In this document: positions 48,928-60,605 of the stretch, one piece after another
How the letters are laid out: each line of letters starts with the position of its first letter
Position numbering within the stretch: the stretch's first letter is position 1
Source: Fomitopsis serialis
Taxonomy: Eukaryota > Basidiomycota > Agaricomycetes > Polyporales > Fomitopsidaceae
Reading direction: 5' to 3'
Assembly: GCF_022376445.1 (NCBI RefSeq)
Contig: NW_025954980.1
Span: 1-64,000, forward strand
DNA: 64,000 nucleotides
The notes under the pieces: model-generated
The model's database searches: none
Told to the model about the DNA's origin: nothing
Seen by the model: only the letters and a program-made list of their open reading frames with translations
Translations under genes and position numbers: made by a program

Positions 48928-48958
48928 ATTCTGTGACACATCTCGCATCCCGGCCTTT

Positions 48959-51208
48959 ATGGTGGCTCACATCATGTCATTTTCCCCGTTCATGCCATCT
49001 AACACCTGGGTGGTGGTCGCTGTAGTATGCTTATTTGTCTTTTTACTCGGTCGTAGCTAGCGGCAAAGCCTGAAAGACCGTCGTGTTCCACCCGGGCCGA
49101 GACGTCTTCCGCTTCTGGGCAATGCACACCAACTACCGCTGGAATACCAGGAGTATACCTTTGGGTCATGGGCGGAGAATTACGGTGCGTTCATGACACT
49201 GATGATTGGTCTGTATCACCTAACACGTAGGTCAATCTTCTAGGCGATCTCATATATGTCGAATTCTTTGCTAGCCGCACCATCATCAACTCGTCCAAGA
49301 TCGCCCGGGACCTTCTGGACAAACGGGGTGCTATCTACTCCAGCCGTCCGCGGCTGGTGACCTTTGTCGAGTTGTGAGTTCTACGCATCCTGCAGGCTAC
49401 GCGTAGGCACTAATGACAGTAGGGTTGGCTGGGATCCCACTTTGGTCTTTGCGCCGTACCAGCATGAGAGTCGGCGGAGACAGCGGCGGTGGGTGCAGGC
49501 CGCGTTCGGCGAGAAGGACACACTCCGAAAATATGAAGGCCTACAACACAGGGAGGTTTGTATCTTGCTGTCGAGCTTGATAAACACGCCCAAGAACTTC
49601 ACCATGCATATCACGCGGTACGTGCTATCGTTGTCTTTCTGTTGTTTGAACTGACACCTAGAGAGTATGTCAGATATACCGTCGCGCTGATCGTCGAATC
49701 CGTCTATGGCCATCGGATCACGTCCTTGGAAGATGAATACGTGACACTGGTGGATCGTAGCAACCAGGCGACAAGCGCTACAGGTCCTGCCGGAGGAGGA
49801 ATGGTGGATCACTTCCCACTTCGTGAGTTCTGGTCTGCGCGTGCTTCCATGCACATACTCACCGATGCGTCAGTGAAGCACATACCGACTTGGATGCCCA
49901 GCGCGGAATTCAAGCGAAAGGTGTTGTATGCGCGGGAGCTCGTGCGGGATGCCCACTATCGTCCATTTGATATGGTTCGAAAGGCTGTCGTACGTTCGTA
50001 GCCTTTGCATGTCCTCTTGGATGCTGACACGATTTGGTCAGGCGTCGGGTGATGCAGAGCCGTCGTTTGTTTCTACGCTGATCGAGAACGCAGAGAAGGA
50101 GGGTCGGCTTGACGAGGTAGAGAATGACATTCGGTATGCAGCCGGTGCATTATACGCAGGTGCGTCTCCGAGGCGGAGTCAAGTTGTGTCTACATCGAGC
50201 TTCGCATTGACTCGAGTAACCGCCAGCCGGATCAGACCCAGTGTGTTTCAGACTTCTATCTGATCTAGGTTGATATTGAGAGGTGCTATGGACAGACAAA
50301 GACCGTGCTTCAAACGTTCTTCTTGGCGATGGTCCTTCACCCGGCGGTGTACAAGAAGGCACAAGAGGAGTTGGACCGGGTCGTTGGTAACACGCGACTG
50401 CCCACTCTCGAGGATAGACCGAATCTACCCTACATCGACTGCGTTATCAAGGAGACATATCGGTGAGTAGTATTCGTGGACTCCAGACGATATCACACAC
50501 CTCTTGCACGACCAGTTGGAACCCAGCGATTCCCTTGGGTAATGCACCCATTTCTTCAAGAGTGTCTGGCATAGCTATTGATCACTGCATATCTACAGGT
50601 GTACCACATTATCTCACTGAAGACGACGAGTACGAGGGCTATCATATGCCCAAGGACACCCACATTGTAACCAACCTTTGGCATCGTGTAGTCGGTCATC
50701 TCGCTCTGCTTGGAACTAATCACCATTGCCCAGGGCGATGACTCGCAACGTGGAACAATACAGTGACGCTGAGGCATTCCGCCCAGAACGCTTTCTCAGC
50801 CCCGAGATCGAGGATCCTCGCAACATCGTCTTCGGTTATGGCCCACGGTACGCATTGTGTCTTTGTGCGGGAGCATGCCTATGCTGTCACTCACATACCA
50901 TGGTCGCAGGCTCTGTCCAGGGCGCCTTTTTGCGGACACGACTCTCTTCTTGGCGATAGCCAGTGTTGCAGCAACGCTAAACATCGAGAAGGCGCGTCAT
51001 CGAAGGGCAGCGTCATCACCCCGAAAGCTGCGTTCGTATCTTCGTTTATCAGGTCAGTCGGAACAGTCGCCTTGGAGGTCAGCGAACTGATGTACCTCCG
51101 GCATATCTGCTCCCCAGCTATCCTGAAGCATACGACTGTGCGATCACGCCTCGATCGTCTGCCGCAATGAATCTCGTCGCGGATGCGCTAGTGAGTGTCA
51201 CGGAGTGA
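48959..51208 (+). pseudogene. Cytochrome P450, full length but disabled
   Basis: Homologous to the truncated gene at 3.9-5.0 kb over its 5' half, and similar to those at 53.9 and 60.6 kb. The N-terminal anchor MPSNTWVVVAVVCLFVFLLG is followed by an in-frame TAG where arm 1 has CCG, just before PPGPRRLPLLGNAHQLP. Later exons are recognisable: [38 protein letters not shown] (ExxR), [10 protein letters not shown] and FGYGPR joined to LCPGRLF. The I-helix exon reads [11 protein letters not shown], so the usual acid-Thr pair (GADTT or AATDT) is lost. A one-base shift near 51,000 is needed to reach VITPKAAFVSSFIR. Three independent lesions indicate a pseudogene. The C-terminal exon ends at 51,208. 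Confidence 0.88.
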
Positions 51209-51745
51209 GGCCTGTCATGTGTGTGCCTTCTGGCATCGATCGTGAAAGGGTTGATTCTTCGAAAGGCAGCTATACAGTATGTTTGACCCGTAGAAATGCC
51301 GTCTAACGCTATTCAGCCATCCTTGCGATTTCGCATCTGCCGTAAAGCCAGACCGCGAAAGCGTCGAACCTTGTTGTTTTGCTGCGCCGTCATCATAGAA
51401 TGTGGCGTATCAGCTATCGCATGGGCGGCCCTTGCTCTCGAACTCGACGCTATATTGAAAACAGTCACAGGGACTGTGAAGTGCCTCGTGCTCCGCCACT
51501 ACATTCCTCGGTATGGCCTGGCTAATAGACGCCAAATGTCTATGCACGCAATGGACGCACGTCACAGGGCTTCCATACTCCTCGTGGGATGGGAGCCTTC
51601 CCGTACACGCTGTCAAAGCTTGCTCACAGCAACATGGCTCCGGGCACTCAGATTATGTATCGTGCCGCTAGTGAGTGCATAGACTCAATGAGGGGACTCT
51701 TCTAACTCGACCTGCGCACTAGTGTCTGACAACCGTGTCACCGAC

Positions 51746-52967
51746 TGCACTCCCTTTGCTGGGGATCTTGTACTTGCTTGTCGCAGACACCAGCGTCTCC
51801 CACGTGGCCGAACGCGCCGTTCTCTCGTCGGAACGCCCTTGGTATGCCTTCGAAGCACCCGGAGAACATCTTTGCATTATGGGCAACAGATACGGTAAAT
51901 GGCAGTGGCCTACACGAGGCATATCTCAAGCTGTTTCACAGTGTTTATCGCTGGTCGACGACAGATTCCAGGGATCTGCTTTATGCCCTCCATGATCAAG
52001 CGAGTCAATTTTTGTGCTGAAATATAGACATCATTGTGTTCCATCTCGCCGTGCTCCTCCGCGACGAGGAACCTGACTCGGGCGCTGATTTCGGTGTGTT
52101 GCTGGCAGGTGACTACAAACTCCTTATCAAAATCCTCCTTCTGTTACCTGCCTCCTCGTATGGCATATCTGAGTGCTCTTGTAGTCACAACGCCGTATTT
52201 AACCCCAACTGCTGCTGTGCTGATATTCTTCGAGCATTCAAGGCATCGGGTCTCGGCCATGCACGTGATTGACATACTACTCATTTCAGTTCCAAGCGCC
52301 AAAGCTTGAAGCCCACGTTCATCTCGCTCGCTTTCGCTTCGACCAGCTTGAGCCCGCGAGATTCTCAATGATTTCGTGCTGGCTACGTAGTAACGATGGA
52401 AAATGGGAAGTCTACTCTTTGACTAACTATGACCAACACTCGACGCCATTCACGTCACTGTGCCCTTCACCGCCGTCCAGATTCTACCGAATCTAGATCA
52501 AGAGGTAACAACTGGCTTCGCGAGTCAGGAGGGCTGGTCAAGCCCCGTAGATTCCGCCTCGAAGTGGACAAGCGTATGCGTCGTGGGTACTCGCGCATTA
52601 GTCGTAAGGGCTATGTGCCCATCGAAGCAGCCCATCCAAGGCAATTGCTTATTGTCCTACGTGCGTCTTGTACCTTCACTTCAGCTGAGATCAAACAAGC
52701 TTCTGATGGATGTCTAGTCGTCAGTTTATCTTCTGCGAACACGTCGTGTGCTCTATGCAAGCATCCTGAAATGTGAAGCTGAGACTGGGTGCCTTCTCAG
52801 GCCTCAGGCTCCTAGCCTCGACGACTCAAGCGTCTGTTAGTCGCTTGCTGGTAATGCATTACACCACCGCTATCTATCCTCTCTCCGTGACATAGTGAAA
52901 GTAAATCATCTTGCGGCGTGAAGTTACTTATCTTCTGCCAACTTGTAGCAGCTGGCTAGTCCTTGGG
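51746..52967. other. Unrecognised stretch between P450 remnants
   Basis: Several frames of 60-115 codons are open, and some look mildly coding, for example around 52,310-52,500, which includes SMISCWLRSNDGKWEVYSL. They do not join into a recognisable protein. It could hold a decayed gene. Confidence 0.35.
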
Positions 52968-53171
52968 TGTCGGTTCGAATTACCTCCTAGATTACTCCCG
53001 ACCACAGGCAATGTTCCTGCCGAGTATCAAGAACACGCGTACGTGCAATGGGCAAAGAAATATATGGCGCGACGATGGTGCGGTCACATGCATTCAAGCG
53101 TTTGCAGCTCACTTATCGCATTCCTCGAGGTCTAGCTTATGATCTACATTGAAGAGGTTTACGGTCGCTGG
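52968..53171 (+). pseudogene. P450 5' exon relic
   Basis: The peptide CRFELPPRLLPTTGNVP, followed by EYQEHAYVQWAKKY, aligns with the hinge and first-exon end of the nearby P450s (PPGPRRLPLLGN, EYQEYTFGTWAKKYG). After an intron-sized gap, LMIYIEEVYGR corresponds to [11 protein letters not shown] of exon 2, and is followed at once by stops. The anchor and the rest of the gene are missing. It is more diverged than the other copies, so it is probably older. Confidence 0.75.
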
Positions 53172-53936
53172 TAATGCGGCCGTCTTCTGCCGAGCTCAAT
53201 TTCTGGCTGCGGCTCTACTGAATGTAGAGATAGTGAACCCGACGGGCGCCATCTTTAGTCATGGACGTGGACGAAGGTAGGCTGACCGATACTACTCGTG
53301 TTTGATATGTTGAATGAAGACCACTGTCCACAGAAACTGCCGGGATGCCTTCATGTAGGCCCTCGCCGTGTATCTGGTGGCGACTTACAGGGAAGATAGA
53401 TCGTGCCGGAGCCCGGAGCCTAAATTTAGTCCACATACAAGTTGTTGCAGGACCATCGCGCAAAGCTTGTTAGCCGTCCCTGCGCCTCCATCTTGCCACC
53501 ACGCCGCAAAGAATGCTCTGCGAGAGCGGCGAACCTTGTCTGAAACCAAACACTAGCACACGGTGAGTTCGCTCTTCTGATGTGATGTATCTATCAGCTA
53601 TTCCAGGATGAGTCCTCGGCGACCGCTCGCTCCCGTATTCGATCTGGTCAGCGACCCCAGGACAAAACACTGCGCCGGGTGCGCGGTTAGGTGCGGCCGT
53701 CCCTACACCGTACGGCCGGTTTGAAATGGCTGGGCACGAGACGACAACTCCGAGGGTTTGAGCTCCTCGTACACCGGGCCTGTGCGCCACGGCTCAGCAC
53801 ATTACGGTAAGTGTCCACTCATTTTAGTACTATGCTTCGCAGGGTTCCGCGCTACACTGCCAATAGTATCGCTATAAGATGCCAGGGCGCCGCTCTGACC
53901 TACTACGCTCGCAGCTGACTGGTACTGTAGGCAGCC
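53172..53936. other. Intergenic stretch upstream of P450
   Basis: No gene seen. A TATA-like CGCTATAAGATG lies at about 53,870-53,881, about 60 nt before the next ATG. Confidence 0.45.
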
Positions 53937-56177
53937 ATGTCTCAGGACCCGATTCCTTATGCCTGGCTCGCGATCCCTGCGCTGTGTATCCTGCTCTACT
54001 CACTCAGTCGCAGCAGCCAAGGAAACCGCCATCTCCCTCCAGGCCCCAAGCGCCTCCCGCTCGTGGGCAACGTCTTTGACTTGCCATCGCAATATCCGTG
54101 GCAATTTTTTGCTTCGTGGGCGCAGAAATACGGTACGATGCAGCCGTGACAGACCGAAATCCAGGCTCACATGCCGATGCTACCACAATTGAAGGTGACC
54201 TGATGTATACCGAGACCTTTGGTCACCGTACGATCATCATCAACTCGCAGAAGATCGCGCGAGACCTGCTGGAGAAGCGGGGCGCGAAGTACTCAAGTCG
54301 ACCGCGAATGGCACTTCTGGTCGAGCTGTAAGTTCTATTTCCCGGCGTGCGTATAATGCGTGTCGATGACCATGGTTGGATGTGTCCCCTTCCGGCAGAA
54401 TCGGGTGGTATCCCATTACGTCGTTATTGCCTTATAGGTCGGAAGGCCACCGCAAGCAACGTCGGTGGATATGGAGCGCTTTTGGCGAGAAGAAGGCGGT
54501 GCAGAACTATAGAGATCTGAGAGAGCGGGAGACGTACACCCTCTTGTTGGGCCTAATGGAGAGGCCCGACGACTTTGCTTTGCACATCAAGCGGTAGGTT
54601 CAGTCCCGCGGCCTGAAGGTGTAGCTTGAGAAACTTAACAATGATTTGCACAAGACACGTCGCGGCACTAGTCCTCGAATCCGTGTATGGACATCGGATC
54701 ACCTCGCTGGAAGATGAATATGTGACTCTGATGGACAACGCTATGGACGCGACCACCGCAACTGGAGTAGCAGGCGGGACGGCGGTAGACATATTCCCGA
54801 TTTGTGAGCACTGTTCAATATACAGTCCGACTCGGGCAAACCAATTGATCATCGCAGTGCAACACGTCCCCGCCTGGATACCCGGAGTGGCCTTCAAACG
54901 AGTAGGGCTACATGCGAGGCAGCTCGTATGGAAAGGCCACCACGTACCCTATAGGATGGTCCGAGAAGCAATGGTATGTGCTGTGCGCACGAATTGTACC
55001 TGATCAACATATGACGAACGGCAAACAGGTATCTGGCGACGCGCGACCTTCATTCGCGTCCGCCCTCACAGAGAAGGCGCAGAAGGCGGGCCGGCTAGCT
55101 CAAGAAGAGAACGACATCCGCTATGCAGCAGGGAACATATACGGCGGTGAGTCCTCGTGTTAATGGAGATTACAGCGAAGTGGTCACTCAAAAGCTGCAT
55201 TAGCTGCGACAGATACGGTACATATCCGCATTGACAACCTCGGGCCGTTCCTGATCGGCGCTACGACGAATAGACACAATCTGCCTTACTCACTTTCTTC
55301 TTAGCGATGGTGCTTCACCCAAAGGTATACCGCAGAGCGCAGGAGGAAGTGGATCGTGTCGTCGGGAATAATAGACTTCCGACTTCGGAAGATAGGCCGC
55401 GTCTACCTTACATTGAAGCCGTCCTGAAGGAGACTTATCGGTGAGCGTCCACAGTTAGTGTAATCCTCATAATTTCTAATCAATGTGCGACAAGCTGGCA
55501 TGCGCCCGTCACTCTAGGCAAGGTTTGATTGAGTCTGCTGCAAATATTCGGCTTACACGAGGCCGCAGGACTACCGCATTATCTCGAGGAAGACGACGAA
55601 TACGAAGGCTATTATTTACCCAAAGGCTCAACTGTCGTGGCGAACGTGTGGTAGTGCAAGCGCACCTAGACTGCAATTCCAGTCGACTTACCGTCATTCC
55701 CCAGGTCGATCTGTCGTGACGAGCGCATCTGGGGCGATCCGGCTGCTTTCCGTCCGGAGCGTTTCCTTGAACCGAAGTCTGAAGTGCTAGATCCATTCAA
55801 CGTTGTCTTCGGCTACGGACGCAGGTCATTCATTATTTTACTCATTTACATAGAGATACTTATGCACCCGTACCGACTACTAGTACAGGATCTGTCCCGG
55901 ACGCCTATTTGCGGATACAATGCTGTTCCTGGCCATAGCAAACATGGCGGCTACGCTGGACATCCGGAAGGCCCGCGATGCAGAAGGGAAGGAGATTACT
56001 CCGGAAGCGTCTTTTACTCCCAACTTCATCAGGTGAGGCATTGTGTGCGTAGTATAGACGCAGTCGAACTCACTGGTGTGCACTAGCCATGCTGAAGAAT
56101 TTAAATGTTTCATCGCACCGCGCTCTTCAGCAGCGAAGGCACGCGTCGCGGAGACGTTGGCGAGGGTCCCTGCATGA
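53937..56177 (+). CDS. Cytochrome P450, apparently intact
   Basis: The start at 53,937 gives [20 protein letters not shown], a membrane anchor, then [18 protein letters not shown]. Downstream exons give [36 protein letters not shown] (C-helix) and [18 protein letters not shown]. The I-helix AATDT is made by splicing a 14-nt exon to [12 protein letters not shown]. They continue KETYR (ExxR), [10 protein letters not shown] and FGYGRR joined to ICPGRLFAD with the heme cysteine. The C-terminal exon gives [20 protein letters not shown] and stops at 56,177. I checked each intron for GT-AG borders and phase and found no break. It is the one clearly functional-looking member of the right-hand P450 group. 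Substrate and redox role beyond NADPH-P450 reductase dependence are unknown. Confidence 0.87.
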
Positions 56178-57472
56178 TGACTCTTTTGTGGCTGCAGATT
56201 TGGACGGAGGTTGACCCAAGAGACACCTGACGGGATGCGTCAGATACAAGCTATGTACTAGCCTACTACTTGTGTAATACATGAACACGCGAATATGCTC
56301 ACTCTGTTTTTGTCGCTCCCTACTTAGCATGTATGAACCTTAGAGTCGTAATTGCGATCGTGCGACTCTAGTAAGAGTAAGGTACTGTAGGTTGGATGTC
56401 GGTGACAACTCAGGGGGGCCTCTCGGAAAGGTGAAGGCTACATAGTATTATGCGCTGCTAGGGCGCGTCTGCGTAGGGAGTAGTGACCAAATGGAATTTC
56501 CTCGATATTCCCTCTACTCGCGCGTCAAGGTCGCGTAGGTACTTAGTTGCTGGGTGACGAAATGGAATTACCTCCTCCCTCCTCGGATTTGGTCAGTTGT
56601 TCATGACTATGCCACGTGACCGTGACGCGTCTCCTGCGAGTCGGTCGCCAGTCTCGGGCTTCTCTTCCTTGTACGCTTTCACTACACTCTAGCTGAAACT
56701 GTCGGCTGATTACCAGTGTCTGGGATGACTTCCCCGTATCTGTGGGGCTTCCATCTCTACCGAACAAAACGACATCTGAAGTGCGCCGACAGCAACGTTG
56801 GACGTCGAACATCAACTTGATGAACACGCACAGGTGCCGGGTCCATCCTACACGGTAGTCATGCGAGTCAAGCTCTCGAGACGGGGATTTCAAGGACGGG
56901 ACACTTATCGTGAATTATGGCCTTCTGGTAGGAGTCGCAACGACGTCGACAATCCGACTCCGCTCGCCAGGTCATCATCTTGGTCGTGAAGCCTGAAACC
57001 GGCGGGGTTCATACCATCCGTGGTCTATGAATTTGCGTATATCTGCACCGCACATTGTGAGGCTTGACGGCGTGTATGAAAGCAATAGGTAGTACCGTGT
57101 GTTTCTGTATACATCCGCCAATTGCTTTACCGTTTCAGGCCACTGACGCTCGTGCCAACAGATGTGCCTTCCTGCTCCGTGTACATCACGTCTGCATGCA
57201 TGTGCTCTCTTCCATCCACGTTGTGCGTCGAGATAAAGATGGCATGCCGACAGGCACACTTCAGAGCATCCGTGTCCAGAAAATTGGGATATTACCGCAA
57301 TAAAAGGACTTCGTGCCTTCGCTCGTCGCCCATGCTCGACCATTCCTAGCCAGATGATCCTCTTCGCGAAGGTGCCCTCGGTGTAAAGCCCGCCATAAGT
57401 CTCTCCTTACCCTGACTGGACTCGGTTTTCGCCCATCTCCTCCCCCTTCACTCTGAGCGCAGGATATCCGCC
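56178..57472. other. Intergenic stretch, 1.3 kb
   Basis: No gene seen. Two imperfect copies of a segment containing AAATGGAATT and CCTC occur near 56,490 and 56,560. The last 100 nt are pyrimidine-rich, in keeping with a promoter for the next gene. Confidence 0.4.
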
Positions 57473-59773
57473 ATGGGGGAGCTCGACAGAACGTATGGTG
57501 CCGTGCTCATAGGCGCGTTCATCTCCGCGGTGTGAGTCGCGTCTTGTGCTTCTGCTGTACTGAGCTTCTCTGAGATTTGACGAACAGCTTGTTCGGTATA
57601 ACCAACCTACAGACGTTCGTTTACTTCCAAAAGTACCCCTCCGACAGGATCTGGAACAAGATCTCAGTCTGCTGGCTGTGGTAAGTAGAACACTGCCGAC
57701 TATGACGGTGTAGTCTGAATGTACCGCCCAGGATGCTCGATGCCGCTCATCTGGTTCTGTGTATCCACCTGGTGTATTGGTATCTCGTCACCAACTACCT
57801 CGATCCCCTCGTACTTCTAGACATTGTCTGGAGTTTCAAGGCAAGTCTGGTGACTTCTGGGCGCGTTTCATCGATCTCTCATCCATGCCCGCAGGTACAG
57901 ATCATCGTGGACGTGAGTTTCTTTCGTGTTGGTTGCGCAGACGTCAACTGAGGCTCCCGTAGGCGATTGTCATTGTCTCGGTTCATACGTTCGTATTCAC
58001 CTGGCTGTATGCGCCGTTTCCATTACTCATACAAGCCTACTTAGCTTGTACACCATTCGGCTGTGGAAACGTAAGGTTGTCCGCCTATCTGTTTGGATCT
58101 GACCACTGACACTGGTCATGCCCTTCTTCTGTCCCTACCGCAGTCAATGCTGCAGACAACCGAAAATCAGCCTTGCGCAAGCTTCTGCCCCTAGCAGTCG
58201 TACGTCCCATCAGTGTACCAAACGTGTAGACGCGACTCAATGTACGCAGTCCGCGATCGTTCTCTTCGGTGGATACGGTTCGTCTTGTGCCTCAAAGTTT
58301 TGTCTATGTTCGCTCACGACTATCTATGGACAGGCTCAGCAATAAGTGAGCATCCCTCTCTCATCTCTCGTCGCATCCCGCTGACGTCATCTGCAAGCAC
58401 TCTGCTACGAGATGTACGTACCTCTCGCCCGCCTCTCCCCGCCCGCCGCCAACTCTTCTTGCCGCAGCCTGCAGTTCGAGTCCTACACCGGCCTACTCGA
58501 ATCCCGGGTACGCGTCCCCGTCGCGTCGCACAGTAACGAGCGCTCACCTAGTGTCAGTGGGTCACGTACCTCCCCCTCGGCGCGGCGACCTTCATCGACG
58601 TGATCATTGCGCTCTCGCTGTGCTACTTCCTCGAGCGGTGTCGTGTCGGCTCGACAAGGTGCGGATTCGTCTCGTGTGTCCGCATGCTTCGGGTGCTGAC
58701 TTGGAACCTTGCATGTTGGTGGGCAGCATGGACTCGACTATCACCGTGCTGATGTTGTACACTCTGAACACGGGTGTCATCACGAGGTGTGGCTGCCCTC
58801 AGGCTGCTATCTCTCGTACTACGCAAGTAACTGACATCGGTGGTGCAGTCTCTGCTCCCTTACGGCGATCATCACGGTGCGTCCTGTGGGCGGTTGCAGC
58901 GCGCATACACCACCTCTGACCCCACGTTCCGCTGCAGATGACTGCGCTGCCTACGACGTTTGCGGTGATCAGCGTCGAGTTCATGCTCACCAAGCGTGCG
59001 TACGCTTTCTCCCGACTCCCAGCTCATCCCAACACTAACCGTCTCCCCTACAGTCTACGTCAACTCCTTCCTCGCCATGTCAGTTGTCCCCTCCTTCACC
59101 TCGCGCCGTTCCCTAGCTCACTGACACACCTTCCCTCGTCTGGAACACAGGTTCAACGCGCGGAACAAGCTCCGCATGCAAAGCTCTATCGTCGACGCGG
59201 AAGGCGTCCTCGCCCATGCGTACCCGCTCGCCTCCGAGTCCTCCGCGCGCTCCCGCGACCACAAACCCGCGGCGGGCGCGTTCTCCTTCAGCCCGACCAA
59301 CTCCACCGGACACTCCGACCTCCGCGCCAGCTTGCGCCCCGACCGCGCGCCGGCGCTCGACGTGGACATCGAGCACGGGCTCAGCATCCACTTCGTCGGG
59401 GGAGCTGCGAGGACAGGCAGTCGGACGTGGTACCGAGGACGCCCGCGCAGACCGTCGTGCGGGTGATGGGGCGCAGGGCATCCGCCCCGCTGGACGGCGC
59501 GGAGCCGTACACGCAGTTCGGGAGGGCGCACGTGCCGAGGCGGTCGGCGTACGACGTGTTCGCGACGAGGACGCGCGGGAGCAGCCTGCTCAGGGACGTG
59601 GTGAGTTTCCGATTCTGGCTGATGCGCTTGGGGATGTGTGATGACGGTCTGGTCTGCTGTAGGACGAGGTGTGGCCCGGGAACGGCTCGCAGACGTGGAT
59701 GCAGATGGAGTATGGGTTGCGTGCGCAGACGCCGAGCGAGCTGATCGGAATGGCGGTGACAAAAGATGCGTGA
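57473..59773 (+). CDS. DUF6534-type seven-helix membrane protein
   Basis: The start at 57,473 gives MGELDRTYGAVLIGAFISAV. Helices follow over many short exons: LFGITNLQTFVYFQKYPSD, MLDAAHLVLCIHLVYWYLV, TYLPLGAATFIDVIIALSLC, STITVLMLYTLNTGVIT, LPTTFAVISVEFMLTKLY and VNSFLAMFNARNKLR. The order and the conserved VNSFLAMFNARN segment at the end of the helices identify DUF6534, a basidiomycete membrane-protein family of unknown function. The cytosolic tail runs through DIEHGLSIHFVGG. It then needs a one-base shift in the G5 run near 59,397-59,402 to reach VVPRTPAQTVVRVMGRR. It continues to DEVWPGNGSQTWMQMEYGLR and stops at 59,773. The shift lies in a homopolymer and may be a sequencing error. Confidence 0.8.
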
Positions 59774-60017
59774 GGACGTTGGTGTCGATGGCGCACATAG
59801 ATAGAGACACCCTGCGTTCGCGCATGAGGTTGCGACTCTGACGGTGTCGTACGGGTGTGCTGGTATCGTGCCTTTCCTTACTTTGTGGTGGTCGAAGTTG
59901 TGAACTATCTCGTATACTGTATCTTGGCAACCGCAGAGTGCTCGTCCCCTACAATAGCGCGTAGTAATAACCGTGATGTGGCTGAGTAATGTACTGTCGA
60001 CTTGAACGTCAGACGAA

Positions 60018-60138
60018 GTAGATATATACTCAACTCTGCTGGGGCACCGTGGCGGGGAGCAATGATCACTGTTCAAGTTCGTTGGTACTATGTTGTGACG
60101 CGCCCACCTAACGCTATGCCGGGGCAGCCGGGATCAAG
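60018..60138 (+). pseudogene. P450 internal exon relic
   Basis: The DNA GATATATACTCAACTCTGCT and what follows match 61,766-61,870 of the P450 downstream. That segment covers the exon end with [11 protein letters not shown], the adjoining intron (CTAACGCTATGYCGGG) and the start of the AGTDT exon (CAGCCGGGA). The surrounding P450 exons are absent. This is a dispersed fragment of a related gene lying 1.7 kb upstream of its closest relative. Confidence 0.75.
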
Positions 60139-60363
60139 GCGAATCTCATGTTCGTATTGTGTATTCTCTCTAGGACTCTGTGCTTCATTCCTCAGCTGAC
60201 ACTATTCCAGTGTCTGACTTCTAGCTGCAACAAGCCTGGCAGGGCATTGGCCAGTCACTGGGTGAGGCTGAAGCGTGGCGATATGGAATGGCGTGAATCA
60301 CAGTGGCCCGGTCTCACAAAGGCTCCTTTGAAATGATGCTTAACTGTATGACATGAGCCACCA

Positions 60364-60433
60364 GGATGCTTTGGTACTGCCCAGGTGGCCTGCGAAGCCT
60401 CGGATGCTTTGGTACGCCCAAGTGGCCTGTGAA
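60364..60433. repeat. Tandem duplication, 38-nt unit
   Basis: GGATGCTTTGGTACTGCCCA and the following bases are repeated immediately with small differences. The repeat lies in the upstream region of the P450 that starts at 60,606. Confidence 0.8.
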
Positions 60434-60605
60434 TGTAGACTCTCCGATGACGGAGGAAGCCTGCTTGCTTCGAGGCAACAAGGTTCAGTCACTGCTTTTG
60501 CCACCGTGTCGCATCTATTTCAGAGACGGTACATATATGAATGAGCGGGCCTGCGTCGCTGCAATACTCTCCCCGAGCCCAACCGTTATCTGCTGCCGCG
60601 ACACC

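Larger units (their letters stand above)
47535..48958. other. Repeat-rich stretch between FunK1 and P450
   Basis: From about 47,900 onward this is arm 2 of the inverted duplication. The part at 48,090-48,165 is the third R1 tail (ELTKLLNG-stop on the plus strand). The part from 47,535 to 47,900 has long open frames on both strands but no recognised family. The G16 tract lies inside. Confidence 0.55.
47900..51745 (+). repeat. Inverted duplication, arm 2
   Basis: The plus-strand counterpart of 3,871-6,080. Matching is clear from CGCCTGTGAGGACCGCAGCC (about 47,968) through the P450 upstream region, the P450 5' half to about 49,820, and again from CCTTGCTCTCGAACT (51,430) to ACAACCGTGTCACCGAC (51,745). 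The interval between is present only here. Confidence 0.85.
59774..60605. other. Intergenic stretch with P450 relic and tandem repeat
   Basis: It holds the P450 exon relic and the 38-nt duplication described separately. Otherwise no gene was seen. Confidence 0.5.

Noticed and set aside
52960..52990. tRNA B-box-like GGTTCGAAT
   Set aside because: No matching A-box and no cloverleaf stems. The bases are explained by the P450 relic reading CRFELPP.
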